DNA of 47,253 bases from Byssothecium circinans. Taxonomy: Eukaryota > Ascomycota > Dothideomycetes > Pleosporales > Massarinaceae. This document shows positions 44,001-47,253 of the stretch, piece by piece (the stretch's first letter is position 1; every line of letters starts with the position of its first letter). The notes beneath the pieces were generated by a model that made no database searches, was not told where the DNA came from, and saw only the letters and a list, made by a program, of their open reading frames with translations. A program made the translations under genes and the position numbers. The DNA lies in contig ML977040.1 in the NCBI GenBank assembly GCA_010015675.1, positions 148,677-195,929 on the forward strand, written 5' to 3'.

Positions 44001-47000
44001 GTGTCGATTTCACTCCGCTCACTTCCAAGACAATCTCACTTGCTGGACTTCCGCATTACCCATGGGACCATGACGCAAATTATTGGCGTGAGTCCAGAAT
44101 CTCCCACGAATGGCGGTACCGCAAATTTCCAGCCCATCCCTTGCTGGGAATTCGCCAGCTCGAGAGCACGACACTGGAGCCCAGCTTCCGAAATATGCTC
44201 CTGTTGGACAACAGCCCATGGCTTCGTGACCATTGCATTGAGGGCAATGTCATCTTCCCCTGCGCAGGCTACGTGTCCATGATCGGAGAGGGGATCCGGC
44301 AAATAAGCACACAGCGGTTGGACAACAACCAAGGCGAAAACAGCTTCACCATTCGGAATATGGTACTCAACTCTGCCCTCGTCTTAAATGAAGACTCAGC
44401 AGCAGAGCTTGTCACAACCTTCCGTCCTGTACGTCTGACAGACTCGCTAGACAGCCGATGGTGGTATTGGACGATTGCATCGCACAACGGCTACATTTGG
44501 ACCAAGCACTGTAGCGGCGAGGCCACTTATGAAGAGGACATCGTTCCCGAAGCGGCATCGGATATCGACAAGCTTCCGCGTAAGGTAGATGGGCAGAAGT
44601 ACTACAGCGTGCTGAATCGGGCTGGCATCGAGTACGGCCCAAAGTTCCAGCGCTTGTCTGAAATCAGAACGGGCACGATAGAAGGCGTTTCGGCGGCAAA
44701 GCTCGCCCACAACCTTTGCGGAGACGAGGCATCTTACCATCTACACCCTGCATTGATCGATGGCTGCATCCAATCTGGGCCTCTAGCCGCCACGCGCGGC
44801 CACATCGAAGCCAAGCATTACCGGAGGGTACCGACTAAGATCGACCGAGTCGTGGTTCATCGTATTGATGCCGAAGCAGACATGTATGCGGCAGCCTCAG
44901 CTGTCTTCATCAAGGGCAGTGGCGAGGTGGTCAGCAGAGTTCAGTGTATCGCAAACGGGAAGGTCGTCTTGGATATGCAGGGAGCCAGGCTATCTCCGCT
45001 CGAGGAGGCGGCGACTGCGAACACTGAAGCGATAGAGAAGGATGAAGAGAAAGCGCCCACATCTCTGAGTGAGGAGCTGATTGAAAGCCGTTGAACATGG
45101 GCGCCTCACATTGACTTTCTTGATGCCCACGACCTCATCAAGCCCGAAGTGCCGCGGAAGCTCTACACTCCTGTACTTGACAAGATGGTTCGGCTTTGCT
45201 TCATCTACTCCCAAAATCGCATACAGAAGCTTAGGGAGAACAACATGCTTCCTGGTACACTACCCGAGCACGTGCACAACTACATGAATTGGATCGAGTC
45301 TCAGGTGTCGCGAGAAGACGACATGGCCCTGAAGACGCTCGAAGAACCCCCGATGCTCGAAGAAATCCGCGCCCTGGAGCGGCAATTGAAGGGCACACCG
45401 GTCGAGGATTGCGCGACTGCCATAATCAAGGTACAGCAGAACATTGACGGCATCTGTTCGGGCAGCACTGATCCCCTTGAAATGCTCCTAGCGGACGGTA
45501 CACTGACCAAGATTTACGTTGCTACCGACGCCTGCGATAGATCCGAATTCATACGTCACCTGGCACACAGCAAGCCTAATCTCCGTATCCTCGAGATCGG
45601 CGCGGGAACTGGAGCGTCGACGGCCAGCCTGCTAAAGCATCTAGTGCTGCCTGTGGGGCAACCATTATACTCGAAGTACACCTTCACCGACATCTCGCCC
45701 GGTTTCGTCCCCGCGGCCAAAGAGCGCTTCCGCAACTACAAGAACATTGATTACCGCGTGCTAGACATCAGCAAGGACCCCGCAGGACAGGCGTTTGCCG
45801 AAGATGAGAAGTACGACCTCATCATCGCAACCAATGTGCTCCACGCCACCAAGAGCCTTCAGGAGACGTTGCGCCATATCCGCAAGCTGATTGACCACCG
45901 CGATGGCAGGCTGCTTCTGCATGAGCTCGACAGCCCATCGAAGTGGCCAAACTACATCTTTGGCACGCTTCCAGGCTGGTGGTATGGAGCGCCAGACGGC
46001 AGGGCGGAGCAGCCGTACGTGTCGCCCGCACGCTGGACACGCGAGCTGACCGAAGCCGGTTTCGAACTTGATGCCGTGATCAGAGATGCCGAAGAGCCCT
46101 ATCAGCTCAATGCCATTATGGTGGCAAGAGCAAAGTCACGCTCCAGTCAGGTCGGAAAGTCCGTCGTCTTGCTTGCGGGCCAAGGCGAGCCTCTTGCCGA
46201 CCATGTAACCTCTCATCTGGTGGAGAGAGGGTACACCGTCAACCGTCGTGAGCTGGGCAACATCTTACCCTTACCCGTGGTGGATCAGGATATCATATCC
46301 CTCCTGGACGCCAGTCAGCCGTTCTTTGAGGACATCGACAAGGCTAGACATACGACTTTCCAGAGCCTCCTGCAATCCCTCAGCGATTCTGGCAATGGCA
46401 TGTTGTGGGTGACCCCCATGTCTCAAGTGGCCTGCAAGGACCCGCGCTTTTCTCAAATTATCGGCACGGCCCGCACGATCCGCACAGAGTCTCTGCTAGA
46501 CCTGGCTACGTGCGAGGTCGATAACCTCGCAGACTCGATTCCACGCATCATCGACGTATTTGACCGATTTCAGGAAAGGCCCAGGGTCGCTGACGAATCA
46601 GAGGAAGGCGACGCACTGGATTTAAAACCCGATTACGAGTACGCCATTGTCGACCAGGTGGTCGCAGTGGGCAGGGTCTACCCAGTTTCACTAAAGAATG
46701 AGCTTACGAATGATCCTCTCAACCAGAACGAACATGCCGCCGTGGCTCTCGCAATGAAAAAGCCAGGCCGCCTGACAACGCTGCATTGGGAGCGCAGTGT
46801 GGGGAGTGAAGAGAGCGCTCTAAGGGGCGACGAGGTTGAGGTTCAAATTCACGCTGCGGGGCTGAACTTCAAGGACGTTTTGGGTGCCTTAGGATTGGTG
46901 CCCTACCCAGAGTCTGGCTTGGGGCTCGAAGGAAGCGGTATCATCAGCCGCTTGGGTCCAGATGTCAAAAACCTTCAGCTCGGAGACAGAGTCATGTTCC

Positions 47001-47040
47001 TGGCCGATGGGTCATTCGCAGAGTTGCTATCAATCAATCA
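41081..47040 (+). pseudogene. Highly reducing polyketide synthase, KS-AT-DH-cMT-ER..., frame interrupted, 3' end missing
   Basis: An iterative type I PKS of the FUM1/SphB-like reducing class. The KS (41.2-42.65 kb) has the active Cys at 41918-41920 in VRTACSAALIG, and HGTGTPVGDPIE and NLGHSEGASG carrying the histidines. The AT (about 42.95-43.9 kb) has FTGQGAQWPRMG and VGHSSGEIAAAYAAG. The DH (about 44.1-45.0 kb) has WLRDHCIEGNVIFPCAGY and HPALIDGCIQ. The C-methyltransferase (about 45.55-46.1 kb) has ILEIGAGTGAST. The ER begins near 46.78 kb (GLNFKDVLGALGL). Introns are 41600-41660 and 41819-41898. The N-terminus is unresolved: ATG 41081 has a fair context, but an intron before about 41160 is needed and its limits are unclear. 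An in-frame TGA (45092-45094) lies between DH and methyltransferase, and ER coding ends at about 47040 in unrelated sequence. KR and ACP are not in the window. Confidence 0.85.
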
Positions 47041-47107
47041 GGTCAGTTTTTAGAGGTGAATTGGACCTGATTTGGTACTCGGAGCCCTCGAGAACTGACC
47101 TGATTGA
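47034..47107. repeat. 15 bp perfect inverted repeat at the PKS break
   Basis: TCAATCAGGTCAGTT at 47034-47048 is matched in inverse by AACTGACCTGATTGA at 47093-47107. A direct repeat GAGGTGAATTG is at 47053-47063 and 47124-47134. The left arm covers the last PKS codons, so part of it may predate the event. Confidence 0.8.
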
Positions 47108-47253
47108 CCTGGTGATGATTTGGGAGGTGAATTGATTGACGATTGATTGATTTGATCCCCAAATATATCTCTTAGGGATAGTGTTTGTGTACAAGGAGCT
47201 AGAAGGCGTCATCCCACTCTGATATATGATAGATATCCTGGATCTCTTGCTCT
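47041..47253. mobile_element. Possible transposon or LTR end inserted in the PKS ER domain
   Basis: From about 47040 the sequence no longer fits PKS coding: stops occur in all frames, AT content rises, and short repeats (GATTGATTGA, GAGGTGAATTG, GACCTGATT) accumulate. The region runs to the window end, so the other boundary is unseen. A GTCAGT donor at 47042 could start an intron, but a >200 bp intron inside an ER domain would be unusual. A mobile-element end is the better guess; the class cannot be named. Confidence 0.4.

Overview
This window is from a filamentous ascomycete (Pezizomycotina, most likely Dothideomycetes; no species can be named from the sequence). The genes carry short 47-150 bp GT...AG introns with CTAAC/CTGAC-type branch sites, the proteins are fungal orthologues (MOB1, RCC1, eS30, APT1, PDR-type ABC transporter, highly reducing PKS), and a DDE transposase has been destroyed by C-to-T type nonsense changes typical of repeat-induced point mutation (RIP). 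All exon coordinates were read by hand from splice signals and protein family conservation.

Layout. 1-1.5 kb: RIP-killed pogo/Fot1-like transposase (minus). 1.8-8.5 kb: MOB1, a small MYND-finger protein and RCC1 (all plus). 8.5-18 kb: a gene-poor stretch with decayed coding fragments, including two related minus-strand segments on either side of RCC1, and several heptamer tandem repeats. 18-19.2 kb: a glutamine-rich C2H2 zinc-finger protein (plus). 21.4 kb: a 98 bp inverted-repeat element. 23.2-32.3 kb: a dense housekeeping block with a secreted CREG-like split-barrel protein (minus), ribosomal protein eS30 (plus), an IFI6/IFI27-like membrane protein (plus), acyl-protein thioesterase 1 (minus), an HhH-GPD DNA glycosylase (plus) and a secreted DUF1996 protein (plus).

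32.5-47.2 kb is an accessory block that looks like one edge of a secondary-metabolite cluster: a full-size PDR/ABCG transporter and a PLP-dependent alpha-oxoamine synthase (both minus), and, divergent from them, a highly reducing polyketide synthase (plus; KS-AT-DH-cMT-ER, running to the window edge). Polyketide synthase plus oxoamine synthase is the core of sphinganine-analogue pathways (fumonisin FUM1/FUM8, sphingofungin SphB/SphA), with the ABC transporter as possible exporter. The PKS frame is broken by an in-frame TGA between DH and methyltransferase, and its ER coding stops in repeat-rich, AT-rich DNA at about 47,040, so this allele looks inactive.

The most unexpected signal is at the acyl-protein thioesterase gene. 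Directly after its TGA stop (context TGA-C) the same frame stays open for 41 codons and encodes a hydrophobic segment followed by a basic tail, as in a tail anchor. No AG acceptor lies in the interval that would let splicing bypass the stop while keeping this segment, so stop-codon readthrough making a membrane-bound isoform is a testable idea.
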